From: Hyphobacterium marinum
GTDB lineage: Bacteria; Pseudomonadota; Alphaproteobacteria; Caulobacterales; Maricaulaceae
Assembly (NCBI RefSeq): GCF_036330325.1
Contig: NZ_JAZDRO010000007.1
Span: 5,120 to 69,119, forward strand
Direction: 5' to 3'
DNA: 64,000 bases
The position numbers were made by a program, and so were the translations under genes. Positions 34,135-46,270 of this stretch are shown here, in pieces (the first letter of the stretch is position 1; every line of letters begins with the position of its first letter). Under the pieces are notes generated by a model. That model did no database searches and was not told the DNA's origin. It was given only the letters and a program-made list of their open reading frames with translations.

Positions 34135-34444
34135 GGCCGCTCCTATAGCGCTCCGCGCGCGCCGACCCAAGCGGGCTATGCCAGTCGGCGAGGTTGAGTC
34201 ATCATGCCGGTACAAGGGGAGGGGGAGTTCCCATGAGATCGGTGTCTTTTCTTGGCATCGCCGGAATCCTCTAGAAACCAGCCTGTCACCGTCTGTCTTC
34301 CGGGTCATTCTCCGGGCCGTGCGGGCCCGGACGGCGAGGACGGCTAGCGGCCTGCCCAAATTGAAGTTTCGAGCCAACAAACTTGTGATTATGCGGACGA
34401 ATTTCTCCGCCCTAGGGTGGCGCGTGATGACATGGGAGGGGGGC
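34135..34444. other. Intergenic leader between divergent trmFO and the TonB-C-like gene
   Basis: 310 bases without a convincing gene. It holds a G/C palindrome-like stretch (CGGGCCGTGCGGGCCCGG near 34313-34330) and an AT-richer stretch near 34361-34395. In the latter, TTGAAG and TGTGAT are 17 bases apart and could be a weak promoter for the gene at 34445. GGGAGGGGG precedes that start. Nothing else is recognisable. Confidence 0.5.
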
Positions 34445-35401
34445 ATGAAATCACTTTCGGCCTTGCTGTTGGGACTGGTCCTTCTGACCGGGCCTGCGGC
34501 AGCGCAACTCACCGACATGGAGCCCGATGACCGAGCTGCAATGGCTGCGGCTGTCGATGCTGCCGAAGCGGGCGAGCGCGCCGGCCTGCCGCCCGCAGAG
34601 CAGGCGCAGCTTTGGCTGGATGCGGCCAATACGGCCCTCAATGGTCGCGAACTGGTTGGCACGGCCGGGCGCCGCGCGGCGCAGCGCCATGTCGAACGGG
34701 CAGAGCGGATCCTGGATCGGGCCGGGATCGACGCGCCCCTGATGCGCGGACGTATCGCCCTGGCCCACGCCAATTACTGGCGCTGGCGCGAACGGTTCGA
34801 GCGCGCTCGCGACTTTGCCGATGATGGCATTGCACTGCTCGAGACCGGCGGCGCGGATCGCCGGGAACTCGCGGACGCCTATTATGCGGCCGGTTTCATT
34901 ACCTATCGCGCGCTGGATGTCCCGGGCGCGGGCCGACGCTTTCGTGCTGCGCTCGATCTTTACCAGGAGCTGCTACCGGTACTGCACCACCGGCGTTTGC
35001 GGACCAATGGCTGGACCACGATGACCGAGGCCCTTGCCGAGCGGATCGCCGCTGCGGACCGCCAGCTTTTCGTCATGGTTGCCAACGCGCCGCCGGCCGA
35101 TACCGAACTGGGCGAGCGCCATGGCGGCGACTGGGCGGTCACCGAAGCACCGGGCTTTGACACGACGGCGTGGCATGGACGCCTGGACGGGTTCGCGGTC
35201 ATCCTGCTCGATGTCGATGCGCAGGGTGTGCCGACCAATATACGGCTGGAGGAGACCTATCCGGGCGATTTGTGGGACCGGGAAATCCTGCACGGTCTGA
35301 CAGCCTGGCGGCTGGATCCGGATGCCCTGGCCGACCCCGATGCGCGGACAACGGATATCGCGCTGACCTTCATCTATGGGGTTCAGCGGTATCACCGGTG
35401 A
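34445..35401 (+). CDS. Secreted TPR-like protein with TonB C-terminal-like domain
   Basis: 318 residues from ATG 34445 behind a GGGAGGGGG sequence. Signal peptide, cleavage after GPAAA. Residues 25-200 are Ala/Arg/Glu-rich helices resembling tetratricopeptide repeats (ANYWRWRERFERARDFADDGIAL; AAGFITYRALDVPGAGRRFRAALDLY). The C-terminal 90 residues have the TonB-C strand-helix pattern: a VILLDVDAQGVPTNIRLEE strand pair, then LHGLTAWRLDP. There is no N-terminal anchor other than the signal, so it is not a classical TonB. Function unknown; possibly a periplasmic partner of the membrane-protein array that follows. Confidence 0.8.
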   Translation: MKSLSALLLGLVLLTGPAAAQLTDMEPDDRAAMAAAVDAAEAGERAGLPPAEQAQLWLDAANTALNGRELVGTAGRRAAQRHVERAERILDRAGIDAPLMRGRIALAHANYWRWRERFERARDFADDGIALLETGGADRRELADAYYAAGFITYRALDVPGAGRRFRAALDLYQELLPVLHHRRLRTNGWTTMTEALAERIAAADRQLFVMVANAPPADTELGERHGGDWAVTEAPGFDTTAWHGRLDGFAVILLDVDAQGVPTNIRLEETYPGDLWDREILHGLTAWRLDPDALADPDARTTDIALTFIYGVQRYHR

Positions 35402-35448
35402 CGGAATGCGCCATTGCGCGGGGCCAAGGGTGTGGGTATCCCGCCACC

Positions 35449-36312
35449 ATGCGCAACCAAGACCGACCCTCCAGCATCACCCTCGTCATGATCTCGCTGC
35501 GCGACATGGGCCGTTTTCTGCCCAAGGCCGGCCTGCAGGCCGCGATCCTGTCGCTGCCGCTGGCGGCTGCGCTGTCCTGGCTGGCGTTGCTTGCGACGCA
35601 GATCGCCGGAGATGAGTCCAAGCCATTCGGGACCTACATTCTGGTCATCGTCGCGGCGATCCTCGTGGCCATCCCTGCCCAGAGCGCGCTGCTGCGCCGC
35701 GCGCTCCGGGGCAGGTCCGGCCCGCTCCTGGGTCTGGAACTCGGCGGCGACGAAGTCCGCTTGGCTATCGTCGCCCTGCTCATCGGGATTTTGGGGTTTA
35801 CCGTTCTGGGCGCCGCAGGACTGGGGCTGGTCGCCATCCTGGCCGCGCTCGATCTCGCGGCCCGTTCGCGCGCGGGCGCACCGGCCATCGATTCGGAGTC
35901 GCCGGAGACCGCCTTGCCGGTCCTGGGCGAGTATTTCGGGAACGGAGACTGGGGTGTTGCGGTGGCCGTGATTGCGCTGTTTACGGTGTTCGCAATCTGG
36001 TTCTGCGCGCGTCTGTCGCTGGCCTATGCAGCCACGATCGCACGCCAGAAAGTCCAGGCATTGTCGAGTTTCTCGCTCACGCGGGGGCGCTGGATCGCGA
36101 CGGCGCTGGTCATGGCGCTGGCTTTGCTGCCGGGGCTGGGGCTCAGGTATTTGGCGCTGGAATTGGCGCGCGGCGAGGGCGCGGCGTCACTGGGAATCCT
36201 GTTTGCCCTGGAATGGCTCGCGGCGGCGGTCACCCTGCTCCTGACCTGCGCGGCGGGGATGTCCCTTTACCGCCAGCTGGGCGGGGACGATCAGGAGCCG
36301 GTTCCCTCCTGA
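35449..36312 (+). CDS. Array membrane protein 1 (tandem family), unknown function
   Basis: 287 residues from ATG 35449. Polytopic, about six helices. Carries both motifs shared by the array in diverged form: LGLELGGDEVRLAIV (about residues 97-111) and CARLSLAYAATIARQKVQAL with SFSLTRGRW (about 188-220). The family seems to be helical bundles with two cytoplasmic loops; I do not recognise a named family, though membrane domains of DUF4013 or GDPD-membrane type come to mind. First of six paralogues ending at 41763. Confidence 0.85.
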   Translation: MRNQDRPSSITLVMISLRDMGRFLPKAGLQAAILSLPLAAALSWLALLATQIAGDESKPFGTYILVIVAAILVAIPAQSALLRRALRGRSGPLLGLELGGDEVRLAIVALLIGILGFTVLGAAGLGLVAILAALDLAARSRAGAPAIDSESPETALPVLGEYFGNGDWGVAVAVIALFTVFAIWFCARLSLAYAATIARQKVQALSSFSLTRGRWIATALVMALALLPGLGLRYLALELARGEGAASLGILFALEWLAAAVTLLLTCAAGMSLYRQLGGDDQEPVPS

Positions 36313-36336
36313 CGGTACAGTCGAAGCTGGTATAGT
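36309..36336 (+). promoter_or_regulatory. Possible promoter inside the membrane-protein array
   Basis: CTGACG (36309-36314), 16-base spacer, TATAGT (36331-36336), 50 bases before ATG 36386. It overlaps the stop of array gene 1, so genes from 36386 on may have their own start of transcription. Confidence 0.45.
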
Positions 36337-36385
36337 CCGCCTGTCTGAACGGGACTGCCGTTCGCCGCGTGGGAGGGGACACGCC

Positions 36386-37405
36386 ATGCAGACACCGGCT
36401 TTCGATTTCGGCGAGGCCATTGGCCATTTCTTCAAGACGCTGGGCCGCAGGCCCGGTGCGGTCTTCTGGGTCGCGTTCTGCAACGCCATCCTGTTTTCGG
36501 TTTTCACCGGCCTGATCCTGTGGCTGATCGCGCCGGGCTATCTGAACATGCTGGACGTGGCCATGTCGGGCGGCGACCCGACACCGGACGATGTCTGGGA
36601 ACTGGTCGGCCCCGTCTTCGCTGTCGTGCCCCTGTCCTTCATCGGCGGCATCCTGGTTGCCCTGATGGCCCAGGGCGCCTGGCTGCGCCTTCTGGTTCGT
36701 GACGAAGTGGCCCCGGGCATTCCCTTCCGCCTGGGGGGTGATGAATTCCGCCTGCTGGCTGTGAATATCGTCTTCATCGTGATTGCCATCGCCCTCTACA
36801 TCCTGACGCTGGGAATCGGGATCGGACTGGCCGTCGCCGTGGGCGTCAGCGAAGGCGGAGCCGGTGCGGGCGCACTGGCCGGTCTGGGCGGCGGCCTTTT
36901 GGTGATCGGTGCCATTGTGCTGGCGGTCTTCCTGGCTGTTCGCCTGTCGGCGGCCCCGGCGCTGACCGTGCTGGACCGGCGCGTGCGCGTGTTTGATGCC
37001 ATGCCGGCCACGCGCGGCATCTTCTGGTGGCTGGTGCTGACCTATATCGTGATGGTTATCATCATCTTCGCAGCCCAGTCGGTTCTCGGCACGATGATAC
37101 AGTTTCTTTTCCTTGGGGCCTTCATGCCGATGATGTTCGAATTCGCCATGATGGCTGAAAGTACCAATCCGGAGCCAACCGCGATTCTGGACATGCTGCG
37201 TGAGCAGTTGAGCGAGCCAGGAACGATGGTCATGCTCGGGGCCGGCCTGTTCCTGTCGCTCTTTCTGCAGACGCTGACCGAAGGGGCCTGGCACAGCGTC
37301 GGTGCCTATACGGCTCGCCGTCATCGCGCTTCGGCGGCTGACGTTCCGCCGCCGGTTGATGCCGCCGACACGCCGCCACCGGCCACTGCAACCGAGCCGG
37401 AATAG
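36386..37405 (+). CDS. Array membrane protein 2 (tandem family), unknown function
   Basis: 339 residues behind GGGAGGGG. Begins FDFGEAIGHFFKTLGRRPGAV, a soluble helix then the first membrane segment. Motif 1 is clearest here: WLRLLVRDEVAPGIPFRLGG then DEFRLL. Motif 2 is VRLSAAPALTVLDRRVRVFD then MPATRGIFWW. A Gly/Ala-rich helix pair lies around 150-190. The C-terminal tail is Pro-rich and soluble. About six to seven helices. Probable prototype of the family. Confidence 0.88.
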   Translation: MQTPAFDFGEAIGHFFKTLGRRPGAVFWVAFCNAILFSVFTGLILWLIAPGYLNMLDVAMSGGDPTPDDVWELVGPVFAVVPLSFIGGILVALMAQGAWLRLLVRDEVAPGIPFRLGGDEFRLLAVNIVFIVIAIALYILTLGIGIGLAVAVGVSEGGAGAGALAGLGGGLLVIGAIVLAVFLAVRLSAAPALTVLDRRVRVFDAMPATRGIFWWLVLTYIVMVIIIFAAQSVLGTMIQFLFLGAFMPMMFEFAMMAESTNPEPTAILDMLREQLSEPGTMVMLGAGLFLSLFLQTLTEGAWHSVGAYTARRHRASAADVPPPVDAADTPPPATATEPE

Positions 37406-37469
37406 GGAACCGCTGTTACCCATCAGGCGTTTGCCGAGGCGAGATTGAACCCGCCGGGACAAATGCCTG

Positions 37470-38078
37470 ATGGAGTCAGCGCCGGACCATCCCCGCAAGC
37501 TGGAAACCCTGTTCGACGGGGTCGCGCCGTGTGGCAGGAGCCGGTCGGACATCACGGTTGGCGAGCTGATCGACCGGCTGGCCCACCGCTCCTTCGGTCC
37601 GCTTCTTCTCCTCCCGGCGCTGGTCTCGGTTCTCCCGGTCATCGGGGCGCTTCCCGGCGTAACCTGGACAACATCGGCCATCTGCCTGGTCGTCTCGCTT
37701 CACTTCCTGTTTCAGCGGCACCGGGTGTGGCTGCCGGGGTTCCTTCGCGGTCTCTCGGTGCCGGAGAAAAGCTTCTGCAAGGGGCTGGCTGCGGCCAAGC
37801 CCTGGCTGCGCCGGCTCGATGGCGTCACATACAAGCGCTTCCACCTGCTCCTGCTGCCGCCAGCCCCGATTCTGGTCGCTTTGCTGTGCGTCGTCCTGTC
37901 GGTCGCCATGTTCGTGTTCTCGGTCATCCCCGGCGGCGTCGTCATCCCGGCCGCCGGGATCATCCTGCTGGCCATCGCGCTGACCACGCATGACGGGCTT
38001 CTGCTCGCCCTGGGTGTGCTTGTCGGCGCGGGTGCCGTCGCGGGCGCGATCTGGCTCCTGTTCCGTTTTGTCATTTGA
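37470..38078 (+). CDS. ExoD-family membrane protein
   Basis: 202 residues, ATG 37470. The segment VGELIDRLAHRSFGPLLLLPAL and the later RFHLLLLPPAPILVALL are typical of ExoD, linked in Rhizobium to exopolysaccharide production and alkaline tolerance. Four hydrophobic segments. It stands within the array of unrelated tandem membrane proteins and does not share their motifs. Biochemical role unknown. Confidence 0.87.
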   Translation: MESAPDHPRKLETLFDGVAPCGRSRSDITVGELIDRLAHRSFGPLLLLPALVSVLPVIGALPGVTWTTSAICLVVSLHFLFQRHRVWLPGFLRGLSVPEKSFCKGLAAAKPWLRRLDGVTYKRFHLLLLPPAPILVALLCVVLSVAMFVFSVIPGGVVIPAAGIILLAIALTTHDGLLLALGVLVGAGAVAGAIWLLFRFVI

Positions 38079-38151
38079 AACCGGCTCTACGGGCCGGTTA
38101 GAGTGACGGTTAGGGCTGGATGCGATTCCATCCAAGGGGCAGGGGACAATC

Positions 38152-39054
38152 ATGACCACACGTTTCGATTCCGCCGGCGCGCTCGGTTTTTTCTGGGCGG
38201 TCTTCACGGCCCGGCCGATCGTTTTTATCGGGCTGGCAATCTGGACGATTGTCTACACGGCCGGGCTGGGCGCGCTGCAATATGCGCCGACCGCGGCGTA
38301 TATGGACGCGCTGAACAACCTGTCGAATACCGATGACCCGGCTGTCGTTTTCGCCACGGTCGGCAGCTTCTATGCAGCCTCCGGCCCGATCTGGCTGCTC
38401 GGGATTGCGGGATACATTCTTCTGGAAACGGCGTGGTTGCGGCTGTTCGTGCGCGGCGAGGGCAACCCGGTCTTTCCGTTCAAGCTGAGCAAGGACGAAG
38501 GCATGTTCACGCTGACCGGCCTGGCGCTGGTCGGCATCATGATCGGTGCCTATATCGGCTGGATCGTGGTCGCCATGATTGCCGCGACCGTCATCGCCCT
38601 GGCTTTGGCACCGATTTCGGCGACCGTGGCAACGGCGGCCGTTTTCATCGCCATGTTTGCACTGGCCTTGCCCTTTTTCTGGGTGATGATCCGGTTTTCG
38701 CCCGCGCTGGCCATGGCCGTGGACCGCCGCGCCTTTGTCCTGGGCGAGGCCTGGTCGGGAACCAAGGGCTGGTTCTGGTCGATGCTGGGCAGCTATCTGA
38801 TCGCCTTCCTCGTCATGCTGGTCATCGGTCTTGTCGGCCTCGCCGTGCTGTTTGTCATGGGATACAACCTCATCGGCATCAGTGCCGGGGTCACCTTCCC
38901 GCCATTCGAGGTGATGCTGGCCTTCTACATCGTCCAGGCCGTGATCGCGCTCATCCCGCAAGCGATGTTCCGCGGCATTGCCGTCCGCGCCGCCCAGCAA
39001 ATCGGCGAGGCTGGCAGTCCGCCCGCGACACCGGCCGATGGCGGTGGAGGCTGA
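38152..39054 (+). CDS. Array membrane protein 3 (tandem family), unknown function
   Basis: 300 residues, ATG 38152. Starts with a soluble FDSAGALGFFWAVFTARP helix parallel to its neighbours. Motif 1: WLRLFVRGEGNPVFPFKLSK then DEGMFTL; motif 2: IRFSPALAMAVDRRAFVLGE then WSGTKGWFW. Six hydrophobic helices and a Pro/Gly tail. The next gene starts four bases after its stop. Confidence 0.88.
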   Translation: MTTRFDSAGALGFFWAVFTARPIVFIGLAIWTIVYTAGLGALQYAPTAAYMDALNNLSNTDDPAVVFATVGSFYAASGPIWLLGIAGYILLETAWLRLFVRGEGNPVFPFKLSKDEGMFTLTGLALVGIMIGAYIGWIVVAMIAATVIALALAPISATVATAAVFIAMFALALPFFWVMIRFSPALAMAVDRRAFVLGEAWSGTKGWFWSMLGSYLIAFLVMLVIGLVGLAVLFVMGYNLIGISAGVTFPPFEVMLAFYIVQAVIALIPQAMFRGIAVRAAQQIGEAGSPPATPADGGGG

Positions 39055-39058
39055 TCGG

Positions 39059-40030
39059 GTGGCGGTCACAGAAACGCGCCACAGCGAACCGGACAGTCTC
39101 AATGCGTCGGCCGCCTTTGCCCATGCCACTGCGGTAATACGCAAGGCACCGGAGCGGGCCCTGGCCATCGCGCTTTGGGAATATGGACTGTTCTGCGCGC
39201 TCAATCTCGCGGCGATCCTCGCATTCCCGGTTCTGGTACAGGTCCAGGTCAGCGGGCCGGAAGCCATGAACCCGGCCATGATGCCGGCCATCATGGCGGC
39301 TCAGGGACTTCTGGCCTTGGGGTCACTGATCGTCGTGGTCCTGGTCGAGCCAGCCTGGCAGCGGCTTTATGCGCGCGGGGAAACCGGGGACCGCTTTCTG
39401 TTCCGTATCGGTCCGGATGAAGGTCGCTTTGGCCTCGCCATCCTGACCCAACTCGGCCTCGGGGTCGGTTTCTGGATCGTCGCCGCGATTGCCGGAGGGC
39501 TGGTCTATGGAGCGGTGGCGCTGACACAGGATGCCGGGCCGATCCTGTCTGTCCTGGTGCCGACCATCGCGGCGATCCTGGCCGTGCCACCGGCGTTGGC
39601 CGTCCTGTTGTTTGTCATCTGCCTCAGCCTGCCCCTGTTCGCCGGCATGGTCGCGCGGCAGGACTTCAATCCGTTCGGCCATGCGCGCGCAGCGCTCAAG
39701 GCCCTGCTGCCAACGGGCCGGATCGTTGGTTATTTCATCCTGACCTGTATCGCCGTCCTTGTCGGTGTTGGCCTGATCACGCTGCCGTTCCGGCTGTTAT
39801 TCATGCTGTTCAGCGGTGAGGAAACGAACCGCGTCATCGCCGCCCTGTCGATGTTGCTGACTTTTGTCTCGAGCCTGTTCATCCACTTTGTGGTGGCAAA
39901 CCTGTCGCGCGGGATCGGGGCCTATCTGGCGCTACATTTCTCCGGCCGGACCAATCCGCTTCTGGCGGACGCCTCCGGCCCCGAAACAGCACCGGGTGCC
40001 GCGCCAACCGTGGCGCGAAATGATGGCTGA
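39059..40030 (+). CDS. Array membrane protein 4 (tandem family), unknown function
   Basis: 323 residues from GTG 39059, preceded by GGAGG at 39045-39049; ATG 39038 in frame is possible but overlaps the previous gene. Motif 1: WQRLYARGETGDRFLFRIGP then DEGRFGLA; motif 2 is weaker (LSLPLFAGMVARQDFNPFGHA). Six helices. A polar N-terminus of about 20 residues precedes the usual AAFAHATAVIRKAPERAL helix. Confidence 0.86.
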   Translation: MAVTETRHSEPDSLNASAAFAHATAVIRKAPERALAIALWEYGLFCALNLAAILAFPVLVQVQVSGPEAMNPAMMPAIMAAQGLLALGSLIVVVLVEPAWQRLYARGETGDRFLFRIGPDEGRFGLAILTQLGLGVGFWIVAAIAGGLVYGAVALTQDAGPILSVLVPTIAAILAVPPALAVLLFVICLSLPLFAGMVARQDFNPFGHARAALKALLPTGRIVGYFILTCIAVLVGVGLITLPFRLLFMLFSGEETNRVIAALSMLLTFVSSLFIHFVVANLSRGIGAYLALHFSGRTNPLLADASGPETAPGAAPTVARNDG

Positions 40031-40946
40031 AACACGGTTCCATATCGCCGCGGCAGCGTTCCGCTTCTTTATTGTCGCTAAGCGGAATCCGCTCGGATTT
40101 CTCTGGCTAACCATATGGTCAGTGGTGCCGGTGATCGTCCTTTATGGCGGCCTTTTAATTCTGATGGTGCCGCTGGCGGCGCAGGATTCGGCCGAACACA
40201 CTCAGACGATGATACGGGTGTTCACCTGGGTGCCACTCATCGTCATTGGAAGCATAATCTTCTTTCTCAGTTTGGCGACGGCCTGGATCCGGTTTCTGCT
40301 CCACGGCCGTAACAAGCCGGTCATCCCGATCCGGCTCGGCGCAGACGAAGGCCGCGTCTTCGTCACCGGCCTCGTCGTGACCGTCGTGATGTGGGCGGTT
40401 CAGTTCGCGCTGATCATTCCGGTGATGATTGTCGCCGCTTCAGTTGGCCTGTTCACGGACCAGGCCGGCCAAGCGGCGTCGGATGCCGCCATGATCGTGC
40501 TGATAATGGCCATGTATGGGCCGATGATCGCCGTAACCCTTTATTTCTCGGTCCGGCTCTACCCCGCGTTCGGGCTTTCCGTGCTTGAGCGGCGGATATT
40601 CACTTTTGACGCCTGGCCCGCGTCGAAGGGCGTGTACTGGCCGGCCCTGGGGGCGGTCATCCTGTCCTGGATCGTCGTGCTCGTGATCTATGTCGCATTA
40701 CTTGGGCTGGCCTTCCTGCCCCTGGCCGTGGACGGCTATGCGGACTCTCAGGCGGAGGCGCTGTCGAGTGGTTCCCTGATCGGGTTTATCGGCGTCTTCG
40801 AAGCGATCATGATCGTGGTCGGATGCATTATGATGGTCTGGATGAGTGCTATCCCCTTTGGCCCGATTGCCTATATCGCGGAACGACATCATCAATTGAA
40901 GGCTATGGCGGACGTGATGCCTGCTGCCACGCCCAGCGATGGCTGA
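40023..40946 (+). CDS. Array membrane protein 5 (tandem family), unknown function
   Basis: 307 residues from ATG 40023; ATG 40020 is directly before it, but MAETRFHIAAAAFRFF parallels the start of the next gene. It overlaps array gene 4 by eight bases and gene 6 by eight. Motif 1: WIRFLLHGRNKPVIPIRLGA then DEGRVFV; motif 2: VRLYPAFGLSVLERRIFTFD then WPASKGVYW. DNA is somewhat less GC-rich than in genes 2-4. Confidence 0.87.
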   Translation: MAETRFHIAAAAFRFFIVAKRNPLGFLWLTIWSVVPVIVLYGGLLILMVPLAAQDSAEHTQTMIRVFTWVPLIVIGSIIFFLSLATAWIRFLLHGRNKPVIPIRLGADEGRVFVTGLVVTVVMWAVQFALIIPVMIVAASVGLFTDQAGQAASDAAMIVLIMAMYGPMIAVTLYFSVRLYPAFGLSVLERRIFTFDAWPASKGVYWPALGAVILSWIVVLVIYVALLGLAFLPLAVDGYADSQAEALSSGSLIGFIGVFEAIMIVVGCIMMVWMSAIPFGPIAYIAERHHQLKAMADVMPAATPSDG

Positions 40947-41759
40947 GCCCCGTTTCGATATCGTCGCGGCGGCATTTCACATCGTGACACTGGCCCGGCG
41001 GTATCCTCGGGAAATGCGAAAGCTCGGATTGTCCGCCGCTCTATTCTTTTCTGTCTTTGTTATTCTGGTTTTCGCCGTCGAGATGGCACCGGGCGTTGAG
41101 CCTGGACCGATGACCGAGTTGTTCAAATTGCCGGGAACGCTGGCGCTTTGGATCTTGATCTGGCTCGTTCCGGTCGCGGTGATGCGCCTCGGGATGACCG
41201 GTGAAACGACTGGCGTGGCGGGGCTTGGATTCGGCGGGGACGAGTTTCGGGTCGGCTTTGGATTTTGGCTGATGGGGTTCCCGGCCTCGCTGGCATCAAT
41301 ACCGACCATGATGATTGCAATTCCACTTATCGGACTGGCGCAAGCGACGGAAAATCTCGCAGTGGTAATTCCGGTAATCTTCGCAGGGCTGACTTTCGGT
41401 TTTTCCGGGTATGCCTATGTCATGGCGCGGCTGGGTCCGGGACTGGCTCTGTCAATCCGGAACAAAGAATTCTACGTCACCCGTACATGGCGTGCGACAC
41501 ATCCGATCCGTTGGCGGCTTCTTCTGGTCTGGCTGCCCTGGTGGCTGCTCTATTTCAGTCTGACATTTTTCGGCTTGTTGGCATTTCCGCGCGGCTTGGC
41601 CATCGCGGGTGGATATACCGCCGCGATTGTTCAGACCCTCTTTGGGGCCGGTGTCGTGATTTTGTTCTCGATGGCGGCTGCCACGCAGACCTATGTCATG
41701 GACTATCTATTGCGGCGCTATCCAGCTGCAGCCTCGAAGATCGGGGCTTCTCCCGCGCC

Positions 41760-41763
<4 letters not shown>
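40939..41763 (+). CDS. Array membrane protein 6 (tandem family), unknown function
   Basis: 274 residues. MAEPRFDIVAAAFHIVTLARR aligns with gene 5. Motif 1: MRLGMTGETTGVAGLGFGG then DEFRVGF; motif 2: ARLGPGLALSIRNKEFYVTR then WRATHPIRW. Six helices. Composition is less GC-rich than the bulk of the window. Last gene of the array; its stop overlaps the convergent uvrA stop. Confidence 0.86.
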
Positions 41764-44747
<2,984 letters not shown>

Positions 44748-44806
44748 GGACTTGGGGACCTCGTTGCGGTCAACTCGCGCGCGACTCGCCGGACATTTGA
44801 CCGGCG

Positions 44807-44821
44807 GAACATTATGTGAAC
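44807..44821. promoter_or_regulatory. LexA (SOS) box between uvrA and ssb
   Basis: GAAC-ATTATGT-GAAC is an exact match to the alphaproteobacterial LexA site GAAC-N7-GAAC (GTTC-N7-GTTC on the other strand). It lies in the shared leader of divergent uvrA (start 44747) and ssb (start 44877). A TTGACC at 44797-44802 could be a -35 box beside it. Confidence 0.75.
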
Positions 44822-44876
44822 AAATAGCCCGCGTCCACACGCGGGCCACAGCAATTCTGATGGAGAAGATGGGGAT

Positions 44877-45362
44877 ATGGCGGGCAGCGTCAACAAAGTC
44901 ATTCTGGTGGGTAATCTCGGACGCGATCCGGAAATCCGCCGGCTGAACTCCGGCGACCCGGTCGCCAATCTGCGCATCGCGACGAGCGAGACCTGGCGCG
45001 ACAAGTCTTCGGGCGAGCGCAAGGAAAAGACCGAATGGCACAACGTCGTGATTTTCAACGAAAATCTGTGCAAGGTCGCTGAGAACTACCTGCGCAAGGG
45101 CTCCAAGGTCTATATCGAGGGATCGCTGCAGACCCGGAAGTGGCAGGACCAGTCCGGTCAGGACAAATACACGACTGAAGTCGTGCTGCAGAAATTCCGC
45201 GGTGAGCTGCAAATGCTCGATTCGCGTGGTGAAGGCGGCGGTGGTGGCGGGGGCTATGACTCCGGCGACAGCTATTCGGGCGGCGGCGGCCGTTCGCAAG
45301 GCGGCAGCGGGCCGAAGGAAAACTTCCGCAATGACGATCTCGACGACGAGATTCCCTTCTAG
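44877..45362 (+). CDS. ssb: Single-stranded DNA-binding protein
   Basis: 161 residues. OB-fold from 4 to about 112 (SVNKVILVGNLGRDPEIR; WHNVVIFNENLCKVAENYL; KGSKVYIEGSLQTRKW), a Gly/Ser-rich linker, and the acidic tail DDLDDEIPF that recruits repair and replication partners. Divergent from uvrA and sharing its LexA box, a common bacterial pairing. Confidence 0.96.
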   Translation: MAGSVNKVILVGNLGRDPEIRRLNSGDPVANLRIATSETWRDKSSGERKEKTEWHNVVIFNENLCKVAENYLRKGSKVYIEGSLQTRKWQDQSGQDKYTTEVVLQKFRGELQMLDSRGEGGGGGGGYDSGDSYSGGGGRSQGGSGPKENFRNDDLDDEIPF

Positions 45363-45479
45363 TCATCCGGATGGTTTTTAAGTCTGGTCTGCATCCGCCG
45401 GGCGACGGCGGGTGCAGTCCGGGCTAGTCTTGGCCCCGCGCCTGCAAGGCGGGCGCGGTAGCCACCGGAGTGACTGTCC

Positions 45480-46184
45480 ATGATACGCGCCCTGATTCCC
45501 GTCCTTGCCCTGACGCTGGCCGCGCCAGCCATCGCGCAGGACGCTATCATCCTTTCTCAGCAGGGCGACGGAACGCACCGTCCGCAACTGCGCGAAGTGC
45601 AGGGCGCGAACAATGTCACCACCTATTACGTAATCGGGGACGGGGCGTTCGGCGACGTATTCGGCGCATTGGCCGAACTGATACAGCGGCCCGATACCGC
45701 CAATCGCGAAGTCGCCGACTTCCTGTGGGAAAACCGGGACGTCAATCCGCCCGCCTTCCTGATGGAAGCGGCACGGCGGTATGCGTCAATTGATCCGGAC
45801 CGGTCGGCGCAGGCCTACTTCCTCGGCCGCGCGCGGATCGTCTATGACGCGATGCGTTGTTCGGACTCTACCGCGCTACAGGCCATTCCCATCATCAACG
45901 AGTTTGCCGGTCCGGAAATGGCCACCGTGCTGTCGGACCCCGCGCGCATCCATGCCCAGCTCAGCGCGGTCTATTCCTCGGGGGAGGCGTTCACCAGTCC
46001 AGCCTCGCCCTGGTGGATCTGCTCTTCGGCGGATTCGGTGTTTTTCGCCGCCGTCAACAATCAGCCAATCACCCGTAATGAATGGCTGAAACAGCAGACC
46101 GAATGGAGCGTGGTACGTGACGGTGTGAACCGGAACATGCTGACGAATATCCGGCTCGCTGAAACGGCGATGAATGGACAATAA
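45480..46184 (+). CDS. Secreted protein of unknown function
   Basis: 234 residues, ATG 45480. Signal peptide cleaved after APAIA. The mature part has two Cys residues (in RCSDST and WICSSAD) that could form a disulfide, and mostly helical Ala-rich sequence with no motif I recognise. It is a single gene, 117 bases after ssb and followed by the broken EF-hand gene. Confidence 0.78.
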   Translation: MIRALIPVLALTLAAPAIAQDAIILSQQGDGTHRPQLREVQGANNVTTYYVIGDGAFGDVFGALAELIQRPDTANREVADFLWENRDVNPPAFLMEAARRYASIDPDRSAQAYFLGRARIVYDAMRCSDSTALQAIPIINEFAGPEMATVLSDPARIHAQLSAVYSSGEAFTSPASPWWICSSADSVFFAAVNNQPITRNEWLKQQTEWSVVRDGVNRNMLTNIRLAETAMNGQ

Positions 46185-46270
46185 GGGCTATCAGGACGCT
46201 TTTTTCGTGGCGTCCTGACAGGATTCCGATTGAAGTCCGGCGCGGCGATGGCCGTGGTCGCGGCGGGGAA

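Noticed and set aside
45363..45385. CATCCGGATG plus T-run after ssb as an intrinsic terminator
   Set aside because: The palindrome leaves at most three base pairs once a loop is allowed; too weak to call.
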